Positions 25,107 to 33,900 of a DNA stretch of 64,000 nt are shown one piece after another. Origin of the DNA: CALAZP01 sp041164265 (lineage in GTDB: Bacteria > Bacteroidota > Bacteroidia > Chitinophagales > Saprospiraceae); NCBI GenBank assembly GCA_041164265.1, contig JBEAPR010000045.1:7133-71132 (forward strand), written 5' to 3'. Numbering within the stretch: position 1 is the stretch's first letter; each line of letters opens with the position of its first letter. The position numbers and the translations under genes were made by a program. The notes under the pieces were generated by a model. It worked only from the letters and a program-made list of their open reading frames with translations, did no database searches and was not told the origin of the DNA.

Positions 25107-26522
25107 TTAAATGATTCTCCAAAATTGAGCTACTAAAAAAGTAACTACTAACCCTAATAAAATAGGGTATAGGGTAGCTATAGTCGTCCATTTTACACTG
25201 TTAGTTTCTTTGTAAATAGTGTAAATGGTAGTGCTACATGGGTTGTGTAGCAAACTAAACAACATCAAATTGATGGCAGTAAGTAAAGTCCAACCTCCTT
25301 CTTTTAAAATAGCTCCAGTAGCACTGGTAGAATCCAATTCAAAAAGAACACCTTGACCAACCCCTGCATCAATTCCGGTTACCAAAACAGTTAACATTAA
25401 AACGGTTGGAATGACAATCTCATTAGCTGGAATCGCTACGATATATGCCAATAAAATAACCCCATTTAATCCGATCAGGAAACCAAAATTGTCAAAAAAT
25501 TGAATAAGGTGAAAGGCTATACTCATATCGTTTATTTCAATATTAGAGATTAACCAAATTACTGCCCCAGCAGGTGCAGCGAAAACTACTGCTCTCCACA
25601 AAACAATTAGAGTTCGGTCAATCAAAGAGGTATAGATGGTTTTCCAAAATCTTGGAGGCCGGTAAGGAGGAAGTTCTAAGTTAAAGGTGGAAACCTCCCC
25701 TTTGAGAACAGTTTTGGATAATAGCCAAGAGGAAGTAAACATAAAAAACATTCCTAGAACTGCAATTCCAATGACTGCTAATAATGCCGTCAAACTAGAA
25801 AAGAGAGGAGGGACTACTGCTCCAATGAATATGGTAGCGATTAAAATTTGGGTGGGCCATCTACCATTACATAGAGAAAAATTATTCGTAATAATGGCGA
25901 TGAGTCTTTCTCTTGGACTGTCAATAATTCGAGTGGCCACCACCCCAGCAGCATTGCAACCAAAACCCATACTCATAGTCAATGCTTGTTTGCCATGTGC
26001 ACCAGCCTTTTTAAATAAATGATCTAGGTTAAAAGCTACCCGAGGTAAGTATCCAAAGTCTTCCAATAAGGTGAATAAAGGGAAAAAGATTGCCATAGGG
26101 GGTAACATCACTGCGATTACCCACGCAACAGCTAAATACACTCCATCAATTAAAAATCCATCTAACCAAAATGGAAGCCCTATGACCTCTGAGCCTTGTT
26201 TGAGGATGGGATGAACGGTATCCAATAATAAGTGTCCCAACAAAGCTGAAGGGTAATTAGCCCCGATAATAGTTAACCATAGTGTCAAACCTAGAAGAAT
26301 AAACATAATAGGAAATCCCCATATTTTACTGGTAACGATAGCATCGATTTTTTGATCCAATCTATTGGTTGTTTGACCACTTTTCAATCGAACTGCATCA
26401 TTGACGATTTGAGCGGCGTCTGCATAAATCCCCTCCGTTAGGTGGTCGTGGAAATCATCCCCAATTTGCCACCTTAGTTCTTTAGATAATTGTATAATGT
26501 GATCTATATTCTTCTTACCCAT
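25107..26522 (-). CDS. feoB: FeoB permease part (split ferrous iron transporter)
   Basis: 471 residues, the membrane half of FeoB without its GTPase. A soluble N-terminal stretch (1-65) precedes about eight to ten helices with two Gate/nucleoside-recognition domains. Typical FeoB segments: MGFGCNAAGVVATRIIDSPR with a conserved cysteine (about residues 186-205), and SLLHNPCSTTIYTIYKET near the C-terminus. Imports Fe2+ across the inner membrane. Starts 11 bases after the GTPase gene stops, in another frame. Because both halves are intact and have proper starts, I read this as a natural split, though a frameshift is not excluded. Confidence 0.9.
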   Translation of the reverse strand: MGKKNIDHIIQLSKELRWQIGDDFHDHLTEGIYADAAQIVNDAVRLKSGQTTNRLDQKIDAIVTSKIWGFPIMFILLGLTLWLTIIGANYPSALLGHLLLDTVHPILKQGSEVIGLPFWLDGFLIDGVYLAVAWVIAVMLPPMAIFFPLFTLLEDFGYLPRVAFNLDHLFKKAGAHGKQALTMSMGFGCNAAGVVATRIIDSPRERLIAIITNNFSLCNGRWPTQILIATIFIGAVVPPLFSSLTALLAVIGIAVLGMFFMFTSSWLLSKTVLKGEVSTFNLELPPYRPPRFWKTIYTSLIDRTLIVLWRAVVFAAPAGAVIWLISNIEINDMSIAFHLIQFFDNFGFLIGLNGVILLAYIVAIPANEIVIPTVLMLTVLVTGIDAGVGQGVLFELDSTSATGAILKEGGWTLLTAINLMLFSLLHNPCSTTIYTIYKETNSVKWTTIATLYPILLGLVVTFLVAQFWRII

Positions 26523-26533
26523 GATGTATAGTT

Positions 26534-27298
26534 TTAGCTAAAAACACCAGTTTTAAGCGCCTGAATAATTTGTGGATCCCCTTCTAATAATCTGAATGCC
26601 AACCAACGGCTATTGGGAATCGCGGGAAACTCTTTCTTAATTTCTCTTGAGAGGCGTTCAACTGCTTTCTCGATATTTGGAGGTACCCTTTTTATTTTAT
26701 GTGGTTGAACTTGAGTTTGCCCATTAGCCATATCACTGATGGCCTGCAGTAATTCAGGGATACCTCTTTTATATCGAGCACTAGTCGGTATAACGGGTAT
26801 TCCTAAGTCTTTACTCAAAGTTCGAACATCAATTTCAATTTCATTTCTTTCAGCCTCATCCATGAGATTCAAACACAATATGGCATTTTGGGTAATTTCT
26901 AAAATTTGTAATACCAGATTTAAATTGCGTTCCAATCTATTGGCATCTACCACAATGACTGTAATGGTAGGTTGTCCAAATAAAATGAAATCACGGGCAA
27001 TTTCTTCATCTTCAGAAGTGGATAATAAAGAGTAGGTGCCAGGTAAATCTACCAGCTTATATTTTTGACCTCTATAAGAAAAGGCACCTTCAGCCTTTGC
27101 TACCGTTTTCCCTGGCCAGTTTCCCGTGTGCTGCCTCAATCCAGTAAGTGCATTGAAAACCGTACTTTTACCAGTATTGGGATTGCCTGCTAACGCTATT
27201 ACAAAATCCGCTTGATCCGCATCAACGCCCATTTTTTTTAATCCCTCTGAAGTATAGTGTGGACAAGTTTCACATGAAGTAGTTATCCCAGTTTTCAT
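26534..27298 (-). CDS. FeoB GTPase part (split ferrous iron transporter)
   Basis: 254 residues. G-protein motifs: G1 AGNPNTGKS (about 37-45), T at the G2 position in the QHTGNWPGKTV segment, G3 DLPGTYSL (84-91), G4 NLMDEA in place of the usual NxxD, G5 TSARYKRG. A helical GDI-like domain follows the G domain. The N-terminus carries CETCPH (residues 9-14), a compact Cys/Cys/His group that could bind metal. It starts two bases after the regulator-FeoA fusion gene stops. Works with the permease encoded next. Confidence 0.9.
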   Translation of the reverse strand: MKTGITTSCETCPHYTSEGLKKMGVDADQADFVIALAGNPNTGKSTVFNALTGLRQHTGNWPGKTVAKAEGAFSYRGQKYKLVDLPGTYSLLSTSEDEEIARDFILFGQPTITVIVVDANRLERNLNLVLQILEITQNAILCLNLMDEAERNEIEIDVRTLSKDLGIPVIPTSARYKRGIPELLQAISDMANGQTQVQPHKIKRVPPNIEKAVERLSREIKKEFPAIPNSRWLAFRLLEGDPQIIQALKTGVFS

Positions 27299-27300
27299 AA

Positions 27301-28320
27301 TTAAATTTTTTCAATGAGTATTTTATCAGCTTGTTCTTTTCTCAAAGCAATGGAAGTTCCTTTAATGGCATAGGCATTTGGATCTCCTAATGGATTCAAG
27401 AGTTCAAGATCAACCAATGCGCCTTTGACAAATCCAAGATCAAGTAATCTTCTTCGACTTTCTCCTCGAATTTCTTTAGAAAAGCCAATGATTTTGCCTT
27501 GTTCATATTTTTTGAGGCTGGAGAGTCGAGCAATATCTTGTTGAGTATCTCCCTCGGAAGAGAGAAGGGTAATCGTTAAATTAGCTGCTACCACGGGGGC
27601 TAACCTAAATATTTCTCCTTCGGATTCGAAAACTACCCTAGTTGGGTTACTTTCAATGACTCTTATTAAGGATCCGATATGAATGTTTTCAGCTAAAATT
27701 TGTTTGTATATCACTTCTGGTTCATCTTCTATATGGGTAATATGGCCAATAGTGCCAATGGGAAGAAGGTGTAATTCAGTACCTAATATTTCCGCAATTC
27801 GGCCGCTTCGTGTAGGTATGGGGTCTCCATGTGGATCGAATTGAGGATGACCCAGCTGATCAGCTAAAAGATCCGCTTCTTCATGACTTAAATGATGCTC
27901 CATGGAGTCTGCCATTTCATGCCATTCCGTTTTATGAAAACCCGTCTTTTCAGCTAGGTATTTTTCATACAATCGATGGACTCTAACAATTCTCAAGGCA
28001 TATTCTCTTCCTGATTCAGTTAATTTTATAGCGTTGAGGTCATTAGAAATCAAATGCTTAATTCCCATTATATTGAGCGCTTCCAGAAGTTTGTGGTTAG
28101 AATAATTCAATACTTGAATTAAAGTCTTCATATCGACTTTTTGACTGGAGGTTTCAAAATGATACAATTGTTTGAGGATATCCTCAATTATAATTTTTTC
28201 GTTGATTCGCGACTGTTTTTTCAATTGCCAAAACCAACCTTTATTGGGTTGAAAAAACCACCAAAGAACTCCGATTAAAATGATAAAAATAGATAATGCC
28301 CATAGGGGATTGTATTCCAT
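27301..28320 (-). CDS. Membrane-anchored DtxR-like regulator fused to FeoA domain
   Basis: 339 residues from ATG 28320, which overlaps the previous TGA by one base; a GTG at 28323 is the alternative. One transmembrane helix at residues about 7-24 (LWALSIFIILIGVLWWFF). Then a winged-helix region (about 45-115), a DtxR dimerisation/metal domain (HEMADSMEHHLSHEEADLL, HPQFDPHGDPIP) and two SH3-like FeoA segments (about 180-250 and 265-339, the latter with GESRRRLLDLGFVKGA and a closing IKGTSIALRKEQADKI). FeoA normally is a small partner of FeoB. Whether this protein still binds DNA while membrane-bound is unknown. Confidence 0.85.
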   Translation of the reverse strand: MEYNPLWALSIFIILIGVLWWFFQPNKGWFWQLKKQSRINEKIIIEDILKQLYHFETSSQKVDMKTLIQVLNYSNHKLLEALNIMGIKHLISNDLNAIKLTESGREYALRIVRVHRLYEKYLAEKTGFHKTEWHEMADSMEHHLSHEEADLLADQLGHPQFDPHGDPIPTRSGRIAEILGTELHLLPIGTIGHITHIEDEPEVIYKQILAENIHIGSLIRVIESNPTRVVFESEGEIFRLAPVVAANLTITLLSSEGDTQQDIARLSSLKKYEQGKIIGFSKEIRGESRRRLLDLGFVKGALVDLELLNPLGDPNAYAIKGTSIALRKEQADKILIEKI

Positions 28321-28979
28321 CACGGTAATATTTGAATCAATAAATTTTGTGCAACTGTATTGGAAATAGTAAGCGATTTACCTTCAAATGAAATCATCAA
28401 AGATTGATCGAAAGGTTCAATAGACCCTACCGTAATTTGAATACCAATATGTAATCTATTCTTATTGAGGTATTTTAAGAAAACATCAGAAGAATCTTTT
28501 ACTTGAACCAAAATGCCTCTAGTTCCTTTTGGAACCTCCAATATATTATAACTAACTACTTGGGTTAGATTGCCTTCACTATCGGGTATAGGATCTCCAT
28601 GTGGATCATGAGTAGGGAAACCGAGAAATGCATCTAATTCCTGTATAAGTTTACTAGACTTTATATGCTCCAATTGTTCAGCGACTTCATGCACTTCATC
28701 CCATTTAAAATTGAGTTTTTCTACTAGGAACACTTCCCATAACCTGTGCTTTCTAACCACTGAGGTTGCTGTTTTCCTCCCTTGTTTGGTTAACGTTACA
28801 CCTTGGTATTTTACGTAATGCGCTAGTTTTTTATCTGCTAATTTTTTGACCATATCCGTGACAGAAGAAGCCTTGGAATCTATTTTCTCAGCTATGGCAT
28901 TAGTGCTAACCGCTTCTCTCCCTTCTTGCCCCAAATGAAAAATGGTCTTTAGATAATTCTCTTCAGTTAAGGTTACCAT
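28320..28979 (-). CDS. DtxR/MntR-family metal-dependent regulator
   Basis: 219 residues. Winged helix at the N-terminus (LTEENYLKTIFHLGQEG, IAEKIDSKASSVTDMVKKLA), then the metal-binding dimerisation domain (VRKHRLWEVFLVEKL, DEVHEVAEQLEHI, DPHGDPIPD) and a C-terminal SH3-like domain. Represses or activates metal-uptake genes in response to Fe2+ or Mn2+; iron is suggested by the Feo genes downstream. It heads the operon, and a palindrome at 29033-29048 upstream is a likely operator. Confidence 0.93.
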   Translation of the reverse strand: MVTLTEENYLKTIFHLGQEGREAVSTNAIAEKIDSKASSVTDMVKKLADKKLAHYVKYQGVTLTKQGRKTATSVVRKHRLWEVFLVEKLNFKWDEVHEVAEQLEHIKSSKLIQELDAFLGFPTHDPHGDPIPDSEGNLTQVVSYNILEVPKGTRGILVQVKDSSDVFLKYLNKNRLHIGIQITVGSIEPFDQSLMISFEGKSLTISNTVAQNLLIQILP

Positions 28980-29032
28980 AATTCTTGTTTAATATAAATC
29001 TAAAATAATAAATTAAAATTACTAAAAAAAAG

Positions 29033-29048
29033 TTTAGACTAATCTAAA
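29033..29048 (-). promoter_or_regulatory. Likely DtxR-type operator before the iron operon
   Basis: TTTAGACTAATCTAAA is an inverted repeat with 6-base arms (TTTAGA/TCTAAA) and a 4-base centre, 54 bases upstream of the dtxR-family start. A second TCTAAA half-site is at 28999-29004, overlapping TAGATTTA (minus strand, 28995-29002), a one-mismatch -7 box. The size and TTAG-type arms resemble DtxR-family operators. Binding is inferred. Confidence 0.6.
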
Positions 29049-29058
29049 AATTTAATGA

Positions 29059-29105
29059 ATCATAAAAAAGGGGATGACCATTTGGCACATCCCCTTTTTT
29101 ATGAT
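29059..29105 (-). terminator. Strong bidirectional-looking terminator
   Basis: Perfect 18-bp stem: ATCATAAAAAAGGGGATG (29059-29076) and CATCCCCTTTTTTATGAT (29088-29105), 11-base loop. On the minus strand it follows the PepSY-type gene (stop at 29117) and would end the porU-porV-PepSY transcript before the iron operon promoter. Confidence 0.85.
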
Positions 29106-29116
29106 TAATGGTCTCG

Positions 29117-29623
29117 TTAAACGAGAAGCAAGACTATAGTTAAAACGGCTCCTGCAACGGCAAAATACATTCCCTTTTTGAAGGCTGGAGCACTGGGTTT
29201 GAACATAAAAAATGCAGAAACGGAAAAAAACATCAAAGAAACTCCAAAAAATATTGCCAACCAAAACAATGGGTTGGCCGCTGTCATCTTATGGAGTTTG
29301 TTCATTTTTTCGAAAAACATAGGGTGGCGGTGCTGAATGAAATTTGCTTCCCCCGTAATTTGATCGTAGTACCCTCCATTGAAAAGGATTTTATTTTCTT
29401 CGGTTTTTTCTATAGTGATTCTCATTCCCAATGCTGGACCTAATTCTTCTTCAGTTAGTCCAGTTTCAATAATTTTTTCAACCGGGTAATCATATTTTAA
29501 AAAATCTGTATTTCTGAAAGTCAGAACAATACCGCTAAGGGCGTAAATAAACATAATACCAGCTAAAAAATAACCTAGGTATCTGTGAAATTCTCTAAAG
29601 GTATCTTGTGATTTTTTTTTCAT
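29117..29623 (-). CDS. PepSY-associated membrane protein
   Basis: 168 residues from ATG 29623; the longer frame from 29668 would overlap porV and has a poor N-terminus. Three transmembrane helices: YLGYFLAGIMFIYALSGIVL near the start, and two near the end (LFWLAIFFGVSLMFFSVSAF, GMYFAVAGAVLTIVLLLV). A conserved HRYLGY near the first helix and HKMTAANPLFW before the second recall PepSY-TM iron-reductase-like proteins. Histidines on helix edges could bind haem. Function unknown; the iron operon follows downstream. Confidence 0.75.
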   Translation of the reverse strand: MKKKSQDTFREFHRYLGYFLAGIMFIYALSGIVLTFRNTDFLKYDYPVEKIIETGLTEEELGPALGMRITIEKTEENKILFNGGYYDQITGEANFIQHRHPMFFEKMNKLHKMTAANPLFWLAIFFGVSLMFFSVSAFFMFKPSAPAFKKGMYFAVAGAVLTIVLLLV

Positions 29624-29642
29624 TAAAGTTGGCTTTTTTGAA

Positions 29643-30866
29643 TTAGAACTCTGAGGCCCCAAAATCAAATAATAAGGTGAATCGCAAGGTGTTGTCCAAA
29701 GGATTTCTTTGATTGGTAGTGGGGATCAAATAGGAAAAATTGAGCCCAAAAACATTATATTTCAATCCCATTCCAACAGTAAAGAATTTTCGATTTCCCT
29801 TCTGAAGATTTTCGTGAAAATATCCAGCCCTGATGGCAAACTGCTTATCGTACCAATATTCCATACCAATAGAATAGTATAGTTCCCGTAGCTCTTCACT
29901 AAAACCTTCAGGAGCATCTCCAAATGATCTGAATATCCCTTGAATAGGGGAGTAGTTTTTATAATCGGGAATTCCATCGCCATCTGTATCGCAATCTGGT
30001 CCTTGACATGGTGTGGGAACCATTAATTTATTGACATCCAATGCAAAGGTTAGTCGGTTGTAGGGGTTAGGGTCCAAATCCCAAGCCAATCCTAATCCTA
30101 GGTTAGTGGGTAAAAAGTCTTTAACGGTACTTCTGGTATAAGTTATTTTGGAACCTATATTAGTCATAGCCAAACCAATGGTTAAATTGGAGGTAGAATT
30201 AGATAGCTCAATGGGAGTTTTGTAGGTAAATGCAATATCAGCTGCCCCGGCGATTCCTACTTCAATGGTCTCTCCACCTGGTAAGTTTTGCCCCGCTGCT
30301 AGGTTGGAATATATAAATTTACCAGTAACAGAGGCTGAAAAATTGTCTGCTAACTTTCTGGAATAGGCAAGAGCAATTTCAAATTCATTGGGCCTTCCTT
30401 CTCTGAGTGGTTCCCCATTAACATCGGTAAATTGGATACTTCCAAGAGAGAAATACCTCAGCCCATAACCAATGGTTTGAAATTCATCTAATTTATTGTA
30501 ACCGGTTAAGTAGGCTAGATATACATCGTTTAATCCCAGTGCTCGCAACCAAGGTGTATAGGTGGTGGCAACTGACATATCGGTTTCGGCAAACACTAAT
30601 TTGGAAGCGTTAAAGTGCATGGCATTAGGATCAGCTGAAGTGGCAATACCCGCATCTCCCATAGCTCCAGCTCTTGCATCTGAAACAATTCTTAAAAAAG
30701 GAACTGCTGTTACTATGGTATTGGTGCAAGGTGTCCCATCCAAATTGACTAATCTTCCACTTTGATCGAAGGTACATTGAGCTTGTATGTGGCTACCGAA
30801 ACCTATAATGGTCAGCAACGTAAATAAAAGCTCTCTTTGTAGTTTTTTCATCATACTCTTGTTCAT
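29643..30866 (-). CDS. porV: Type IX secretion outer-membrane protein PorV
   Basis: 407 residues. Signal peptide ending HIQAQ (about residue 29). Followed by the PorV signature FLRIVSDARAGAMGDAGIAT with SADPNAMHFNASKL, then a 14-strand-type beta-barrel ending in an aromatic-rich strand (LRFTLLFDFGASEF). PorV shuttles T9SS substrates from the SprA translocon to the PorU sortase at the outer membrane. Located 49 bases after porU, same strand, the classic partner gene. Confidence 0.95.
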   Translation of the reverse strand: MNKSMMKKLQRELLFTLLTIIGFGSHIQAQCTFDQSGRLVNLDGTPCTNTIVTAVPFLRIVSDARAGAMGDAGIATSADPNAMHFNASKLVFAETDMSVATTYTPWLRALGLNDVYLAYLTGYNKLDEFQTIGYGLRYFSLGSIQFTDVNGEPLREGRPNEFEIALAYSRKLADNFSASVTGKFIYSNLAAGQNLPGGETIEVGIAGAADIAFTYKTPIELSNSTSNLTIGLAMTNIGSKITYTRSTVKDFLPTNLGLGLAWDLDPNPYNRLTFALDVNKLMVPTPCQGPDCDTDGDGIPDYKNYSPIQGIFRSFGDAPEGFSEELRELYYSIGMEYWYDKQFAIRAGYFHENLQKGNRKFFTVGMGLKYNVFGLNFSYLIPTTNQRNPLDNTLRFTLLFDFGASEF

Positions 30867-30915
30867 GATATTAAGGCTAAACGAACTTAACCGGTTTTTA
30901 TTGGATTTCTATTTA

Positions 30916-33900
30916 TTATTTAAGTAAAACTAATTTTTTGAGGGGACTTTCCCCTAAAATTATTTGGCCATCAGGGGTATTTTTTGAAATTCGAACCGAA
31001 TATAAGTAAATGCCTTTCCCTAAGGAAACCCCATTTTCAGCTCTTCCATCCCATTGAATACAAGACTCTCTTCCCCCATTTTCAATGGTATACAAACCTC
31101 GTTCCAATTTTTTTACTAGCTGACCATTCATTGCATAAATATGGATATCCACTTCAACAGGACTCTCCTGTGAATTTAGGTCAAAAGTAAAGCAGGTCTC
31201 ATCGATAAATGGATTGGGGTAATTGGAAAGTTGATCAATGAGGACACTTTCATTTTGGATAACTATAAAGGAGGTATTTCCTACTCCCAAATTATTAGCC
31301 ACATCCCAAGCTTTTACCTCTACAGTATGTAATCCATCCTCCAAATCGCTTAGTGGAAACCTTATCCAACCACTTGTATAATCATCCAGATCTGCTTCAT
31401 AAAAATCATTCAACAAAATACTTTTTCGGTCATTTTCATCTAATATGGCCTCCAAATCATGACCTATACTGTTGCCAGCAACATTTATGCCATTTTCATC
31501 AGTCAGATGTACCAGTAACAAAGGGTTTGGACCAGTTTTATCCCCTGATTTAAAATTAGTCGTATTCAAGTAAACAGACACCTCAGGACCTATATTATCG
31601 CTTAATCCTTCTAGGTTAGCCGATCCGATGGCTAAAGCATTGTAATATCCACTGGCATCTACAACACCTTCAGAAGCCTGAGCATAATAACTGATTTTAC
31701 CAGGTCCCACCTCATAATTGATGTCTTTAGGCATAACAAAAGTGACTGAAAACTCTCCATTTTCTACAGATGCTCTCCCTTTAAATAATCGGTTGTTTTG
31801 TATAGAGTATTCAAAAGGGTAGGAGGTGTCATCCTGCCCTAGGGTAGTAAGTTGGACAGGTTTGTCAAAAACCAAAGGAAATAATTCTCCGTTAAAATCT
31901 CCCATAATTTCTCCATTTTCATCCCCGACATATCCAGTCAAGGTAATTTTTTGGAGGGCTTTTAGTGTGTCGGGTTGAGTGGGATCGGGGATATGCTCAT
32001 TAATGGTTTCGGTAAAGACCTGTAATTCTGGAATCGCCAGTTTTTGAGCTGGATCTCCGATTAAAGCAAATTTTCTGCTGTTTAAAGTAATACTGGAGGA
32101 AACAAAACTATTTTTTGCGATTTTCATCGCCTCTCCTATAGATCTGACCCTACCTTGATTCCGCTCAAAAAGAGATTGCATCGCTTTTTCAGTTAAATCA
32201 GCATTTTGTTGGGCGTAAACTGCTCTCACGGTGGTAAGCAGTCCAATAGCTCCGCCCACTGGATTCAAAAGGGCTACTTCCCCTGCACTTTTTATAGAGG
32301 GTTCGTCATAAGCGGTAAAGGAACAGGTAGCTGTAACTATTAATGGTAATCTATTGAGGTTGTTCCATGACAATAAATCATTGATTTCGAGTATGCGTTC
32401 TTGAGCCAAACCATTAATTCCTCCATGACCCAAATAGGTAAGGGTTAGCATACCCTGAAAAATCGATTGCTCAATGGCAGTTGTAACTTCTGGATACCTT
32501 TGCTCTCCTGGGGTAGAAATTTGCTCGAAAGCGTCCAGGTAGATTTTCTCTATATTTAGTTGAGGAAACTGATCACCAATCTGATCCGCAATTTGATCTG
32601 CATCTCTGGTATGCAGCATATTGTCTTCATCGTCGGCGACAAATAATAGTCGATTCCTCCAATTGCCCAAATGTGAAGGCTGGGTATCATAATTGATTAG
32701 TTTGTCCACCACCGCCATTGCTTCCGACAGGTTAGCAACGGGTAATCTGCCTACTGCTACATCCAATTCGCCCATTAAAGGATCGTCGTCCTCGGAAAAA
32801 AGGATGCCATAAAAGTCATCACTAGGAAAAGCGTTAATTGGATTAAGCGATTCAGTTTCGTAAACTGGAATGAGATTATTTCCCAACTCATACCTATTGC
32901 GGTGATCAAATGATCCATCGCCCAACAAAAGAACGTATTTCAAATCATCGGACCTGGATTTTACCATTCTTATAAAAGATCTAATTGCCGACGGATCGGG
33001 TCTGCCTCCACCAAATTCGTTGAAAATTCGGGTGACCTCAATGATTTCAGTCACATAGCCATCGTGATTGCTGCGGTGTTGAGCTAATTTTTCAGCAGCC
33101 TCCCGGAGTAGTTGAGGATAAATGATTAACAACTCCGCATCTTGGATGCCATGTAGGTTTTGGGGTTCAATAGCACCTATCGGTAAAGGGGAAGGAAAAG
33201 AACCTTGCGGTTCGAAGGTCAAGAAGGAGGTGTAAGTCCCTGGGTAGGGTACCGTAACCTTTCCAGTATTCCCAACAATTTCACCCTGAATTTCATGAAC
33301 TTTACCCATGGAATCTATGGCCCATACTTTTGCCGAAGGCGTAAAATTGTCTATTTCAAAGGTGGCATAAGCTGAATGGATGGCTGAGAGGTTTCTAAAA
33401 TGGGTGCCACCATCCCTAATTTGTAAGTGTTTTCGGACTTGTAGGTGCAGGAAATCTAACCAGCCTTCACTACCTTCTCCAGTTGGAGGGTAATTAATAG
33501 TAAAAGACAATGGTGCATTAGGTTGAAGAGATATTGGGGTTTGCAGGGTCGTTCGATGAGCAAAAGCCACCTCGGTGTCCCGATTTCCAGTGAGAGCAGT
33601 TACTCTGTTAGCTAACGGACTTTTCAAGGTTTGGTTTTGGTAAGAAACTTCAAAAGAAGAATTTTGGCCAGCTCTTAGGGCCATAGTAACTCGTAAAATC
33701 GCCTCTTCTTGGAAATCAATTCCCTGCTGGTCAAAAAGGTCGGGTAATTCAACTGTTCGAGCTACTTTTAACCACTGATTATACCAAAATTGCCCCGATC
33801 CTTGTTTGAGGCGTGTCCACTCATGAAGTAAGTTTCGCTTGTCCTCATGGTACACCATCAACTCGTCATAATAAGAAAAGGTATCCCCAGTGATATCTAT

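Noticed and set aside
24870..25191. Open frames on both strands over the RNase P RNA
   Set aside because: The region has conserved RNase P sequence and a closing P1 helix; the frames are accidental.
29643..29668. Longer N-terminus of the PepSY-type protein starting at 29668
   Set aside because: Would overlap the end of porV by 26 bases and add a hydrophilic non-family stretch; ATG 29623 fits better.
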